DNA from: an uncultured Bacteroidales bacterium
GTDB taxonomy: Bacteria > Bacteroidota > Bacteroidia > Bacteroidales > UBA932
Length of the DNA: 64,000 bases
Reading direction: 5' to 3'
Assembly: GCA_947168525.1 (NCBI GenBank)
Contig: CAMVMG010000011.1
Coordinates: 1-64,000, forward strand
This document shows positions 16,467 through 25,374 of the stretch, one piece after another. The notes beneath the pieces are model-generated. The model was not told where the DNA came from and searched no databases. It saw only the letters and a program-made list of their open reading frames with translations. Every line of letters begins with the position of its first letter. Positions within the stretch are counted from its first letter, which is position 1. Position numbers and translations under genes: made by a program.

Positions 16467-17183
16467 TCAATACTTTCCCGTGAGTTCAATGAAAATATCC
16501 TCCAAGGTAAGTCCCGGATACCGGGCCATGAGAGAGGCTGCGTCTTCCTGGACCAGGATGCTGCCGTAATCCATCACGATCACCTCGTCTACCAGTTTTT
16601 CCAGGTCCTGAATGATATGGGAGGTGAGAAAAACGGTCTTTCCTTCTGCCTTGGCATAATCTCTCAGGTATTCGCAGAAGAGACGGCGGTAGCCGGGATC
16701 CAGGCCAAGGGAGAAATCATCCAGCACCAGCAGATCGGCATTTTGCGCCAGAATGAGGCCCAGGGCCACCTGGGAGCGCTGTCCGTTGGACATCCTGGAT
16801 ATTTTCTGTCCCGGAGCCACCTTCAGTTTCTCCATCAGCCCGTAATAAGCATCGCGGTTCCATTTGGGATAGAAGGCAGAATAGAATTTCTCTATCTGGT
16901 CGATGCTCATATAGGAATATTGTACGTGACCTTCCAGCAGGAGAGCTATCCGCTCGCGCGTAGAGGGAGAAATGCGCTGGACCTCCTCGCCGAAAATGCG
17001 GCACGAGCCGGAAGTGGGCTTCAGGTAGCCCATCAGGATGTTGATGGTGGTGGTTTTTCCGGTTCCATTCTTGCCCAGCAGACCAACTATATGTCCGGAC
17101 TGTACCTGGAAATTCAGGTCCTCATAGATTTTACGCGCCCCGAACCAGTGGGTCAAATGTTCACATGTGATGACAGGTTCCAT
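16467..17183 (-). CDS. ABC transporter ATP-binding protein
   Basis: A 238-residue nucleotide-binding subunit. Walker A is GLLGKNGTGKTT, the signature is MSNGQRSQVALG (LSGGQ weakened to MSNGQ), and Walker B is LLVLDDFSLGLDP. The residue after the Walker B Asp is Asp where most ABC ATPases have the catalytic Glu; this conservative change may slow hydrolysis. An H-loop is present (LTSHIIQDLEKL). It works with the permease at 15793 and the DUF4857-like protein. ATG 17183 is chosen because TATCTTTG lies at 17209-17202. Confidence 0.88.
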   Translation of the reverse strand: MEPVITCEHLTHWFGARKIYEDLNFQVQSGHIVGLLGKNGTGKTTTINILMGYLKPTSGSCRIFGEEVQRISPSTRERIALLLEGHVQYSYMSIDQIEKFYSAFYPKWNRDAYYGLMEKLKVAPGQKISRMSNGQRSQVALGLILAQNADLLVLDDFSLGLDPGYRRLFCEYLRDYAKAEGKTVFLTSHIIQDLEKLVDEVIVMDYGSILVQEDAASLMARYPGLTLEDIFIELTGKY

Positions 17184-17201
17184 ATTCTTAACAAAGGTCT
17201 G

Positions 17202-17209
17202 CAAAGATA
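17202..17209 (-). promoter_or_regulatory. -7 box TATCTTTG of the ABC operon
   Basis: Located 18 nt upstream of ATG 17183. It serves the ATPase, permease and DUF4857-like genes. Confidence 0.6.
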
Positions 17210-17250
17210 CGGCTATTTTTCATTCCCCGCCATCCCAATAAATAATGAAA

Positions 17251-17281
17251 AAAGCCGCAGCGGATTTCCGCTACGGCTTTT
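17251..17281. terminator. Terminator between tonB and the ABC operon
   Basis: A 14-bp stem with one mismatch (AAAGCCGcAGCGGA / TCCGCTaCGGCTTT) is flanked by A and T runs on both sides. It ends the tonB transcript, which runs leftward. Confidence 0.75.
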
Positions 17282-17300
17282 AAAGACTGTTTCCGATGGC

Positions 17301-17996
17301 TTATCGGAGCTGGAAGATCACAGGGAAGGTGTAGGTTACCTTTACAGCGCGGTCGCGCTGACGGCCCGGCTTCCACTTCGGGGAGCTGGAGACAACGCGG
17401 ACGGCCTCCTTGTCCAGGGACTCGTCCACGCCACGGACAACGCGCACATTGGTGACGCGGCCGTCGGCCTCCACGGTGAACATCAGGGTAACACGACCCT
17501 GCACACCGTTCTCCTTGGCGATTTCCGGATACTGCAGGCGGGAGTTCACCCACTTGGAGAATTCGTTGGCGTCTCCGCCGTTGAAGGAAGGCTTCTGCTC
17601 CACGAGCTGGAACGGAATAGCCTCTTCTTCCACTTCCTCTTCTTCCACTTCTGCCTCACGGTAGTCCTGGATGTCAACGGCCAGGTTAGCGTCGTCTTCC
17701 AGGTTCATGAACATGTCGTCGTCCAGTTTGATATCATCGTCCACGATATCGATCTGGTCGGACAGCTGGGGGATGGACGGGGCCTCGGGCGGGGGCGGCG
17801 GAAGTTCGTTCTGGATAGCGATCATCTCGTCCTCCACGACCACCTGGGTGGTGTCTTCCAGCACGGCAACCTGTGCCTCGCGGGAAGAATAGTTGAAGGC
17901 TCCGTAAACCACGAGGAGGGCAATCACAAGACCCGCCTCGGTGAGCAGCAACCTTTTGTTTTCAAGGCTGGCTTTGGGACTCTTCTTTACTTCCAT
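17301..17996 (-). CDS. tonB: Energy transducer TonB
   Basis: A 231-residue protein with a short cytoplasmic N-terminus, one transmembrane helix (about 18-35) and a periplasmic spacer with PPPPPEAP. A very acidic stretch follows (about 85-130, DDDIKLDDDMF and EAEVEEEEVEEEA). The C-terminal TonB domain runs from about 143 to 231 (LQYPEIAKENGVQGRVTLMF, SSPKWKPGRQ, VTYTFPVIFQL). It transmits proton-motive force to outer membrane receptors such as the one at 11892-14603. The acidic spacer is typical of Bacteroidota TonBs. The -7-like GACCTTTG lies at 18036-18029. No exbB/exbD is in the window. Confidence 0.92.
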   Translation of the reverse strand: MEVKKSPKASLENKRLLLTEAGLVIALLVVYGAFNYSSREAQVAVLEDTTQVVVEDEMIAIQNELPPPPPEAPSIPQLSDQIDIVDDDIKLDDDMFMNLEDDANLAVDIQDYREAEVEEEEVEEEAIPFQLVEQKPSFNGGDANEFSKWVNSRLQYPEIAKENGVQGRVTLMFTVEADGRVTNVRVVRGVDESLDKEAVRVVSSSPKWKPGRQRDRAVKVTYTFPVIFQLR

Positions 17997-18210
17997 GGCT
18001 TTTTATCTTTAATTTTGGTTTCTCTGATGCAAAGGTCGCAACTTTTTTTCAAGCAAAAAAACTTTCCGTCCTTAAAAATCTCGCAAAGCTTTTTCGGAAC
18101 AATTTGAAAATCAATGCGTTAAATTGAATCAAAAATTAAAAAATCTCTCACCAGCACTTTTTAATGTCGAAAACCCTCAAATTTCCAACGTTTACCACTT
18201 TTTAAAATAA

Positions 18211-18792
18211 TTATTTTTCCAGGCATCCTAAGAAGAGATTCCGGTGGGGAGTACCGCTGCTTTTGATGCGTTCTTTGAGCCTGTAAAGGCGGTTATAGAC
18301 GTAGGGTTTGTCCTTTTCCAGCAGCGTGGATATGGTGGTGGAAGAAAAGCCGGATGCAGAAAACAGGTACAGCAGGAAGTCTTCTTCCTTCCATTTCGGA
18401 AAAGCTTCGCGGAGTTTTGACATTACCTTGTCCGATGAGTCGTCCAGCGACTGCTCCAGCATTTTCTGCGCCGCCGGATCTTTGCGGAGCCCCTCTACAA
18501 TGGAGCGGACTTCTTTCAGGATCCGGGGCTGCAAGTTCTCCGTACCTTCATAAATATAGTACTGCTCACACAGGCGGTCCAGGGTCCCGATTCCGTCCAG
18601 GCTATTCTTGGAACGGTCCTGCCTGCGCTCCAGCGAGCGCAGGCGGGACCGGAGGTCTTCGGCTGCGGAAAGGATGCGCTCGTTTTCCTCACGCTCCTCC
18701 AGGAGCTGCTTTTCCAGTTGCGCTTTGCGCGCCCAGAAATACAGCACCAGCGTAGCCAGAATGGCTGTTACAAGCAGTGCCAAAGGGCCCAT
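18211..18792 (-). CDS. Membrane-anchored regulator fragment-like protein with C-terminal HTH
   Basis: A 193-residue protein with a transmembrane helix (about 4-20), a long charged coiled coil (about 24-62, AQLEKQLLEEREENERILSA) and a C-terminal region (about 130-185). The last part reads KWKEEDFLLYLFSASGFSS followed by STLLEKDKPYVYNRLYRLKERI. That pattern matches the degenerate HTH at the end of Bacteroidota TPR regulators, here without the N-terminal TPR sensor. It may work with a partner sensor or be a shortened paralog. About 200 AT-rich bases (17997-18210) between it and tonB hold only the tonB promoter. Confidence 0.55.
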   Translation of the reverse strand: MGPLALLVTAILATLVLYFWARKAQLEKQLLEEREENERILSAAEDLRSRLRSLERRQDRSKNSLDGIGTLDRLCEQYYIYEGTENLQPRILKEVRSIVEGLRKDPAAQKMLEQSLDDSSDKVMSKLREAFPKWKEEDFLLYLFSASGFSSTTISTLLEKDKPYVYNRLYRLKERIKSSGTPHRNLFLGCLEK

Positions 18793-18804
18793 AAGGCTCC
18801 GGGA

Positions 18805-20343
18805 TTAGAGGTTTCTGAGCAAATTGGTCAGGGAAACACGCTTCTCGATCATGTCGCGGAGATCTTCAATCTTCACGCGCTCCTGAGTCATGGTGTCGCG
18901 GTCGCGGACGGTCACACAGCCGTCGTTCACAGTATCATGATCCACCGTTACGCAGAAAGGCGTACCGATGGCGTCCTGGCGGCGGTAGCGCTTGCCGATG
19001 GAGTCTTTCTCGTCGTACTGGTAGGAGAAATCGTACTTGAGCTCATCCACCACTTTCTGGGCAATCTCCGGGAGGCCGTCTTTCTTCACCAGCGGCATCA
19101 CGGCCACCTTGATGGGGGCGAGCGGGGCAGGAATCTTCATTACAACGCGCTCCTCGCCGTTTTCCAGCTTCTCTACCGTGTAAGAATGGGCAAGGACTGC
19201 CAGGCACATGCGGTCTACGCCAATAGACGTCTCGATGACATAAGGCGTATAGGAGGTGTTCTCTTCCGGATCGAAGTACTCGATTTTCTTGCCAGAGAAC
19301 TTCTGGTGGTTACCCAGGTCGAAGTTGGTGCGGCTGTGGATGCCTTCCAGCTCCTTGAAGCCGAAGGGGAAGTTGAACTCGATATCGGTGGCGGCGTTGG
19401 CGTAATGCGCCAGCTTCTCATGGTCGTGGAAACGGTAATTCTCGGCCCCCATTCCCAGGTTTACATGCCATTTCATGCGGGTTTCCTTCCATTTTTTGAA
19501 CCAGTCGAGCTCGGTTCCGGGCTTGATGAAGAACTGCATTTCCATCTGCTCGAACTCCCGCATGCGGAAAATGAACTGGCGCGCGACAATCTCGTTGCGG
19601 AAGGCTTTTCCAATCTGGGCGATACCGAAAGGAATCTTCATACGGCCGGTTTTCTGGACGTTGAGATAGTTCACAAAAATGCCCTGGGCGGTCTCCGGAC
19701 GCAGATAAATGGTGCTGGCGCCGTCGGCCGTGGAGCCCATGGAGGTCTGGAACATCAGGTTGAACTGACGGACTTCGGTCCAGTTGCAGGTACCGCTGAT
19801 GGGGCAGACAATGTTACAGTCGATGATGATCTGCCGGTATTCGGCAAAGTCGTTGGCCTTTTCTGCCGCCACATAGCGGTTGTGGATCTCGTCCCATTTG
19901 GCTTTTTCGCGCAGGACGTTGGGATTGGTGGCGCGGAACTGCTCTTCGTTGAAAGATTCGCCGAACTTTTTACGTCCCTTAGCGACTTCTTTCTCGATCT
20001 TTTCCTCAATCTTGCCCAGATAATCCTCGATGAGGACATCGGCACGATACCGTTTCTTGGAGTCTTTATTGTCGATGAGGGGATCGTTAAAGGCGCCCAC
20101 GTGGCCGGAAGCCTCCCAGATGCGCGGGTGCATGAATATGGCGGAATCGATCCCCACAATATTCTCGTTCAGGCGGGTCATGGCTTCCCACCAGTAATTC
20201 TTGATGTTGTTCTTGAGTTGAACGCCCATCTGGCCGTAATCGTAAACGGCTGCCAGGCCGTCATAGATTTCGCTGGAGGGAAAAATGAACCCGTACTCCT
20301 TGCAATGGGCCACAAGTACCTTAAATAATTCGTCCTGAGTCAT
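18805..20343 (-). CDS. glyS: Glycyl-tRNA synthetase (dimeric type)
   Basis: A 512-residue class II synthetase of the alpha2 kind, charging tRNA-Gly. Visible features are the N-terminal FIFPSSEIYDGLAAVYDYGQ, motif 2 (FRNEIVARQFIFRMREFEQM), motif 3-type ETSIGVDRMCLAVLAHSY, and the anticodon-binding domain from about 395 (PLAPIKVAVMPL to GTPFCVTVDHDT). ATG 20343 is used; the longer reading to 20451 crosses the folK 3' end and has no family match. A TAAATTTG box (20368-20361) lies 17 nt upstream inside the folK stop region. Confidence 0.96.
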   Translation of the reverse strand: MTQDELFKVLVAHCKEYGFIFPSSEIYDGLAAVYDYGQMGVQLKNNIKNYWWEAMTRLNENIVGIDSAIFMHPRIWEASGHVGAFNDPLIDNKDSKKRYRADVLIEDYLGKIEEKIEKEVAKGRKKFGESFNEEQFRATNPNVLREKAKWDEIHNRYVAAEKANDFAEYRQIIIDCNIVCPISGTCNWTEVRQFNLMFQTSMGSTADGASTIYLRPETAQGIFVNYLNVQKTGRMKIPFGIAQIGKAFRNEIVARQFIFRMREFEQMEMQFFIKPGTELDWFKKWKETRMKWHVNLGMGAENYRFHDHEKLAHYANAATDIEFNFPFGFKELEGIHSRTNFDLGNHQKFSGKKIEYFDPEENTSYTPYVIETSIGVDRMCLAVLAHSYTVEKLENGEERVVMKIPAPLAPIKVAVMPLVKKDGLPEIAQKVVDELKYDFSYQYDEKDSIGKRYRRQDAIGTPFCVTVDHDTVNDGCVTVRDRDTMTQERVKIEDLRDMIEKRVSLTNLLRNL

Positions 20344-20360
20344 ATATAAGTAATTTTTAA

Positions 20361-20368
20361 CAAATTTA
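20361..20368 (-). promoter_or_regulatory. -7 box TAAATTTG of glyS
   Basis: Overlaps the end of folK, giving glyS its own promoter within the folK-suf gene run. Confidence 0.55.
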
Positions 20369-20848
20369 CGCAAAAATATCGGGAAACGCCGAGCGTATAT
20401 TGGGTTTGGAAATCTCCAGGAGCGGCTTTTTAACGAAATCCCGTTGTCCAATGAGCGGATGCGGAATAGTAAGTTCTTCTGTCTTAATTATTTCCACCCC
20501 ATAACAAAGGAGATCGATATCTATCAGGCGATTGTGATAGACCCGGTTTCCGTTCTGGTTGTACAGCGCGGTTTCTTCCCGTCCCATCGCTTTTTCTACG
20601 GCTTTTACCTTATGCAATATATCGGTGGCGTGTTCTTGCGGAGTGCCTTGCCGGGGTAGCCGGTACAAGACGCAGAGATTCAAGAAATTGGGGCCTTCAA
20701 AGCCCCAGGCAGGCGTTTCCACTATCCGGGAAATGCGCTCCGGATGAGTGCCGAAGGCCTCATCCAGGGCATTCATGGCCTTCAGCAGGTTCACTTCACG
20801 CGATCCCAGATTGGACCCCAGGCCCAGATATACTTCCACCCTTTCCAT
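20366..20848 (-). CDS. folK: 2-amino-4-hydroxy-6-hydroxymethyldihydropteridine pyrophosphokinase
   Basis: A 160-residue HPPK that adds pyrophosphate to the pterin in folate synthesis. It contains YLGLGSNLGSRE (N-terminal loop), VETPAWGFEGPNFLNLCVLY and the metal-binding NRLIDIDLLCYG followed by IPHPLIGQRDFVKKPLLEI. The ATG overlaps the TGA of the SufT-like gene by one base (20848), so translation is probably coupled. The folate product feeds the ThyA/DHFR pair elsewhere in the window. Confidence 0.93.
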   Translation of the reverse strand: MERVEVYLGLGSNLGSREVNLLKAMNALDEAFGTHPERISRIVETPAWGFEGPNFLNLCVLYRLPRQGTPQEHATDILHKVKAVEKAMGREETALYNQNGNRVYHNRLIDIDLLCYGVEIIKTEELTIPHPLIGQRDFVKKPLLEISKPNIRSAFPDIFA

Positions 20849-21231
20849 CAATTGTTGTCCAGTTTGCTGTAATCGTCCTCTTCATAGTCCAGACCCAACT
20901 CAACACGGGCTTCTTCCGAGAGCATGCTGCGGTCCCAGACAGGCTCGAACGTGAGTTCTATGCTACATTTGGTAACGCCTGGGACATCCTGCACCACCTG
21001 CTGGATTTCCGCGATTACCTGGTCGGCCATCGGACAATTGGGGGCGGTAAAAGTCATCAGGATGGAAACCTCCCGCGCCTTGTTGATGGTGAGTTCATAA
21101 ATGAGGCCCAAATCGTATACGTTGACCGGAATTTCAGGGTCGTACACCTCTTTAATGGCAGCGATAACAGCCGTATAAAGCGGCTGCAAGGCCTTTACGT
21201 CTTCTGCGCTGAGTACTTCTTTATCTGGCAT
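20848..21231 (-). CDS. SufT-like MIP18/DUF59 iron-sulfur assembly protein
   Basis: A 127-residue DUF59 protein with EVYDPEIPVNVYDLGLIYEL and FTAPNCPMADQV, including the conserved Cys. The family helps mature Fe-S proteins. It is directly downstream of sufE (its ATG at 21231 lies 11 bp inside sufE) and sufS. TTG 21240 is a less likely start. The C-terminal acidic tail (DYEEDDYSKLDNN) is unremarkable. Confidence 0.87.
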   Translation of the reverse strand: MPDKEVLSAEDVKALQPLYTAVIAAIKEVYDPEIPVNVYDLGLIYELTINKAREVSILMTFTAPNCPMADQVIAEIQQVVQDVPGVTKCSIELTFEPVWDRSMLSEEARVELGLDYEEDDYSKLDNN

Positions 21232-21637
21232 TTTCGGCAACTGTCCTAATAGTTTCTATCATGGAAACAAGTCCGTTGGCACGGGTGGGGGAGAGGTTGT
21301 CCCGCAGGCCGATATCAGCCACAAATCCGAAGTCATCCGCGGCAATTTCTTCGGGTGTACGTCCCGAATAGACGCCAATCAGCAGCGAAATAATCCCCTT
21401 TGTAATGATTGCGTCACTGTCGGCCCTGAAATAAAGCCGGTTATCCTGAAGCCAATAGTCCAACCAAACCCTTGACTGGCAACCTTTTATCAGGTGATCG
21501 TCAGTTTTCAGCTCCTCCGGATAAGGATCCAGGTTTTTGCCCAGTTCTATCAGATATTCGTATTTATCCAGCCACTCATCATAGAGCGAAAAATCCTCTA
21601 TGACAGCCTGTTTCTTTTCTTCCAAAGTGCAACTCAT
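21221..21637 (-). CDS. sufE: SufE cysteine desulfuration protein
   Basis: A 138-residue sulfur acceptor that takes persulfide from SufS. Residues DDHLIKGCQSRVWL contain the conserved acceptor Cys, and ISLLIGVYSGRTPEEI is the usual second block. It lies 5 bp after sufS. No sufBCD is in this window; they may be elsewhere. Confidence 0.93.
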   Translation of the reverse strand: MSCTLEEKKQAVIEDFSLYDEWLDKYEYLIELGKNLDPYPEELKTDDHLIKGCQSRVWLDYWLQDNRLYFRADSDAIITKGIISLLIGVYSGRTPEEIAADDFGFVADIGLRDNLSPTRANGLVSMIETIRTVAENAR

Positions 21638-21642
21638 CTTTT

Positions 21643-22869
21643 CTATGAAAGCATTTCTATGGCCCTGTAAAGGCTGTTTATCAGATATTCTGCTTCTTCC
21701 AGCGTATTATACCAGGTAAAGGAAACCCGCAGCAGACCGGTAACGCCCAGCCGGTCCATCAATGGTTCTGCACACATCTGTCCGGACCTGGTGGCGATTC
21801 CCATCTTATCCAAGATAAGTGCCAGATCTTCATGATGGACACCCTCTACCGAAAACGAAAAGAGCGGTATTTTATCCTGCAAACTCTCCGGCTGACCAAA
21901 CAGCGTTATACGCTTGTCTTCCAAGAGTCTATCATAGACGTACTCTCTGATATTTTTTTGATAGTCAAGTATTTCCATATTTTCCAGACATGCTCGGTGA
22001 AAGGACAGGGCTGGAATGAGGGTGGGGATGACATTGAAATTCTGCGTACCGGCCTCAAACTTGGCGGGAAGGGGAGCATAGGTGGTACCGGAAAACCGGA
22101 CCGTCTCAATCATTTCTCCGCCGCCCATATAGGGAGGCATGGCATTCAGCCATTTCTTTTTTCCATACAAGACACCCGTTCCCGTAGCAGCGAAAACTTT
22201 GTGCCCGGAAAAAGCGTAAAAGTCGCAGTCCAGACTTTGAACATCTACGTGCGAATGCACGATGCCCTGAGCCCCGTCTACAAGTACAGGAACGCCGTGA
22301 TTATGGCAAATCCTGATGATTTCCTGCACCGGATTAACAATGCCTAACACATTGGAAATGTGCGTTATAGCTACTATTTTAGTGCGCTGAGAAATCAATT
22401 TTTCCAAATTCTCTACCTGCAGGCAGCCATTTTCTTGAATGTCAAGCACTTTCAAGTGCGCTTTTTTCCGTTGGCAAAGCATCTGCCAGGGGACTATATT
22501 GGAATGGTGTTCTGCACAAGAGACAATGATTTCATCACCCTCGCCAACAAAAGCCTCGCCAAAAGAGAAAGCGACCAGATTGATGGATGCCGTGGTTCCG
22601 GAAGTGAAAACAATCTCTTCCCGAGACGCGGCATTCAGATATTCTTTCACATAGTCCCGCGCACTTTCGAAGGCATCTGTGGCTTTGTCAGCCAGATAAT
22701 GAACGGCACGGTGAATATTAGCATTGGCCGTTTTGGCCAGGCGCGCCTGCTCTTCTATCACCGGAAGCGGACGCTGGGAAGTGGCAGCGTTATCCAGGTA
22801 AACCAGTGGTTTACCATAGGCTTTGCTGCCAAGTACGGGAAACTGTATGCGAATATCGTTGACGTTCAT
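21643..22869 (-). CDS. sufS: SufS cysteine desulfurase
   Basis: A 408-residue PLP enzyme that removes sulfur from cysteine for Fe-S cluster assembly. It has GKPLVYLDNAATSQRP at the N-terminus, EHHSNIVPWQ, the PLP-lysine motif FSGHKVFAATGTG and the catalytic Cys loop TRSGQMCAEPLMD (group II type). Transcribed from TAAATTTG at 22896-22889, back-to-back with ruvA. Confidence 0.95.
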   Translation of the reverse strand: MNVNDIRIQFPVLGSKAYGKPLVYLDNAATSQRPLPVIEEQARLAKTANANIHRAVHYLADKATDAFESARDYVKEYLNAASREEIVFTSGTTASINLVAFSFGEAFVGEGDEIIVSCAEHHSNIVPWQMLCQRKKAHLKVLDIQENGCLQVENLEKLISQRTKIVAITHISNVLGIVNPVQEIIRICHNHGVPVLVDGAQGIVHSHVDVQSLDCDFYAFSGHKVFAATGTGVLYGKKKWLNAMPPYMGGGEMIETVRFSGTTYAPLPAKFEAGTQNFNVIPTLIPALSFHRACLENMEILDYQKNIREYVYDRLLEDKRITLFGQPESLQDKIPLFSFSVEGVHHEDLALILDKMGIATRSGQMCAEPLMDRLGVTGLLRVSFTWYNTLEEAEYLINSLYRAIEMLS

Positions 22870-22888
22870 TCCTGCTTGTTTAAGTCTG

Positions 22889-22906
22889 CAAATTTACATA
22901 ATTTTG
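22889..22906. promoter_or_regulatory. Divergent -7 boxes for sufS (-) and ruvA (+)
   Basis: TAAATTTG on the minus strand (22896-22889) and TAATTTTG on the plus strand (22899-22906) are only 2 bp apart. The ruvA ATG (22911) follows its box after 4 nt. Confidence 0.55.
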
Positions 22907-22910
22907 CAAT

Positions 22911-23498
22911 ATGATAGACTATATAAAAGGACAAATCATTGAATTAACCCCCACGGAGTTAATCTTGGAAAATGCAGGAATAGGGTATTCTATCCTCATA
23001 TCGCTGCAAACTTACGAAGCTTTCCAAACCCAGACGCAAGCGGTTGCCTACATCCATCACTATATCCGGGAAGACGAAGAACTCTACTTCGGATTCGCTA
23101 CCAAAGACGAACGTGAACTGTTCCGCCTGCTCATCAGCGTTTCCGGAATCGGTGTTGCCTCCGCCAGAATGATGCTCTCTACTTTAACATCGGAGGAAAT
23201 CCGCCAGGCCATACTTTCAGAGAATATTAACCGGATCAAAAGTGTCAAAGGAATCGGTCTCAAGAGCGCTCAAAGGCTCATTTTAGAGCTTAAAGACAAA
23301 GTGGTCAAGGGCGCCGGGTCAGATTCTACCGCGCTGTTCAAAGCCGACAATTCCGCACTGGTAGAGGAAGCTACAACCGCGCTGGTCATGCTCGGCTTTA
23401 CCAAATCCAATATCGCCAAAGTGATGCCGGTTATCCTGAAAGACAAGCCCAACGCTAAAGTAGAAGAATTGATAAAAGAAGCCCTTAAACGCTTATAG
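22911..23498 (+). CDS. ruvA: Holliday junction branch migration protein RuvA
   Basis: A 195-residue DNA-binding subunit of RuvAB. It has an N-terminal OB domain (MIDYIKGQIIELTPTELIL), helix-hairpin-helix motifs (VSGIGVASARMML; VKGIGLKSAQRLILEL) and a C-terminal three-helix domain that contacts RuvB (EATTALVMLGFTKSNIAKVM). Its partner ruvB is at 29833-30873 rather than adjacent. It is one of only two rightward genes left of the candidate origin. A parS-like palindrome starts 2 bp after its stop. Confidence 0.96.
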   Translation: MIDYIKGQIIELTPTELILENAGIGYSILISLQTYEAFQTQTQAVAYIHHYIREDEELYFGFATKDERELFRLLISVSGIGVASARMMLSTLTSEEIRQAILSENINRIKSVKGIGLKSAQRLILELKDKVVKGAGSDSTALFKADNSALVEEATTALVMLGFTKSNIAKVMPVILKDKPNAKVEELIKEALKRL

Positions 23499-23499
23499 C

Positions 23500-23513
23500 G
23501 TTCCACGTGGAAC
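23500..23513. promoter_or_regulatory. parS-like palindrome GTTCCACGTGGAAC, site 1
   Basis: A perfect 14-bp palindrome in the 16-bp gap between the convergent ends of ruvA and mnmG. It fits the chromosomal ParB-binding (parS) consensus GTTNCACGTGNAAC. A second copy is 283 bp away. Confidence 0.75.
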
Positions 23514-23514
23514 C

Positions 23515-25374
23515 TCATCTTCCAAAATAAACCAGCAGAACAGAAATATCAGAAGGGGATACACCTGAAATTCTGGAAGCCTGAGCAATTGTCTCAGGCT
23601 TATATTTTGCCAATTTTTGCCTACACTCGATGGTTAACCCTTGGATTTTATCAAAGTCAAAATCGGCAGGAATCTTGATATATTCCAAGCGATTGTTCTT
23701 CTCAGCCTGCAGCTTTTCCCGCTCAATATAACCTGCATATTTGCGAGAAATCTCAACGGAAGTGGTAACTTCTTCTGAAAAAGTTCCACGTGGAACAAAC
23801 TGTAATAAATCAGAAAGGGAAACCTCAGGACGAGAAATCAACTCAAATAGATGTTTAGACTCAGATAAAGGAGTAGAACCAATTGATTCAAGGAAAGCAT
23901 TTACAATGCTAGGTTTGAGTTTAACAGAATCAACCAATTTATCAAGTTCATGTACCTGGGAAGTCTTTTCGTGAAGCAGGCGGTAACGGTGTTCAGAAGC
24001 AAGTCCTAGCCGATATGACAATTCAGTAAGTCGGAAATCGGCATTGTCTTGACGTAGCAAAATCCTGAATTCTGCCCGTGAGGTAAACATCCGATAGGGT
24101 TCATCGACACCCTTTGTAATAAGATCATCGATTAGAACCCCAATATAAGCCTGATCGCGATGAAGGATAAAAGGCTCCTTATCCTGTAGCTTGATATGTG
24201 CATTGATTCCAGCAATGATCCCTTGCGCAGCAGCCTCTTCATAACCGGTTGTACCATTAACTTGGCCAGCAAGGAAAAGGTTTTCTACCAACTTGGATTC
24301 AAGGGAATAATGGAGATACTGAGGGTCGAAATAGTCGTACTCAACAGCATAGGCCGGCTTGAAAATAACGGCGTTTTCCAAACCATCGATAGCATGTAAA
24401 GCATCTAGCTGAACATCCAGCGGCAAAGAAGAAGAAAAACCCTGCAGATAATATTCGGGAGAATCGGCCCCTTCAGGCTCTAGGAACAACTGATGGGAAT
24501 CCTTGTCAGAAAAAGTGCGAAGTTTGTCCTCAATACTGGGACAATAGCGCGGACCACGACCGTGAATCTTCCCTGTAAACAAAGGGGAGCGATCAAAACC
24601 ACTTTTCAAAATCTCATGAACCCGCAGATTGGTATGAAGGATATAACAGTCGCTTTGGGAAGCAGATCCCTGAACAGCAGAAGGAATATCCAAAAAGGAA
24701 AAACGGGAAGGGCGGGGGTCACCAGCCTGACGTTCGAGAGAAGACAAATCTAAAGAACGGACATCAATACGAGGTGGCGTTCCCGTCTTCATCCGGGCAG
24801 TTGGGATACCGAAAGCGACCAACTGTTCAGTAATACCATAAGAAGCCTGTTCGCCGATACGGCCGCCTTCGAACATCTGTTCGCCAATAAACATCCGGCC
24901 GTTTAAAAAAGTTCCGGCAGTCAAAACAAACGCACGAGCATGAAAAATTGCGCCTGTAACTGTCCGAACACCGCAAATTTTTTCATTCTCAAAGAGAAAA
25001 TTCGCGGCAAAATCTGCGTAAATACTTAAATTTAAATTACTTAAAAGAAAACTTAACCAAGTAAGTGAAAACTTTCTTTTATCACACTGAGCGCGTGGAC
25101 TCCACATAGCGGGACCCTTGGAACGGTTGAGCATCCGAAACTGAAGTGTAGAAGCATCAGTCACAAGACCAGAATATCCGCCAAGGGCATCAATCTCACG
25201 AACAATCTGTCCCTTTGCAATTCCGCCAACAGCAGGATTACAGGACATCTTGGCAAGACCATACAAATCCGGAGAAAGAAGCAATACACGCGATCCGAGA
25301 TTAGCTGCAGCCATCGCAGCTTCACAACCGGCATGGCCTCCGCCGATCACAATAATATCAAAACGCCCTGTCAT
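23515..25374 (-). CDS. mnmG: tRNA uridine-5-carboxymethylaminomethyl modification enzyme MnmG
   Basis: A 619-residue FAD-dependent enzyme that with MnmE modifies U34 of several tRNAs. The N-terminal FAD site is [20 protein letters not shown], followed by [20 protein letters not shown] and [19 protein letters not shown]. The insertion ([20 protein letters not shown]) and the C-terminal helical domain ([20 protein letters not shown]) are present. Length is normal. A parS-like palindrome is embedded in the coding sequence at 23783-23796, where it encodes FVPRGTF. mnmG (gidA) is often close to oriC. Confidence 0.97.
   Translation of the reverse strand: MTGRFDIIVIGGGHAGCEAAMAAANLGSRVLLLSPDLYGLAKMSCNPAVGGIAKGQIVREIDALGGYSGLVTDASTLQFRMLNRSKGPAMWSPRAQCDKRKFSLTWLSFLLSNLNLSIYADFAANFLFENEKICGVRTVTGAIFHARAFVLTAGTFLNGRMFIGEQMFEGGRIGEQASYGITEQLVAFGIPTARMKTGTPPRIDVRSLDLSSLERQAGDPRPSRFSFLDIPSAVQGSASQSDCYILHTNLRVHEILKSGFDRSPLFTGKIHGRGPRYCPSIEDKLRTFSDKDSHQLFLEPEGADSPEYYLQGFSSSLPLDVQLDALHAIDGLENAVIFKPAYAVEYDYFDPQYLHYSLESKLVENLFLAGQVNGTTGYEEAAAQGIIAGINAHIKLQDKEPFILHRDQAYIGVLIDDLITKGVDEPYRMFTSRAEFRILLRQDNADFRLTELSYRLGLASEHRYRLLHEKTSQVHELDKLVDSVKLKPSIVNAFLESIGSTPLSESKHLFELISRPEVSLSDLLQFVPRGTFSEEVTTSVEISRKYAGYIEREKLQAEKNNRLEYIKIPADFDFDKIQGLTIECRQKLAKYKPETIAQASRISGVSPSDISVLLVYFGR
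23783..23796. promoter_or_regulatory. parS-like palindrome GTTCCACGTGGAAC, site 2 (inside mnmG)
   Basis: Identical in all 14 bases to site 1 at 23500-23513. The flanks differ (aaa/aaa versus agc/ctc), so only the palindrome itself is conserved. Confidence 0.75.

Noticed and set aside
18718..20328. 536-residue open frame on the plus strand
   Set aside because: Antisense to glyS, which is unmistakable; no promoter or domain for the reverse frame.
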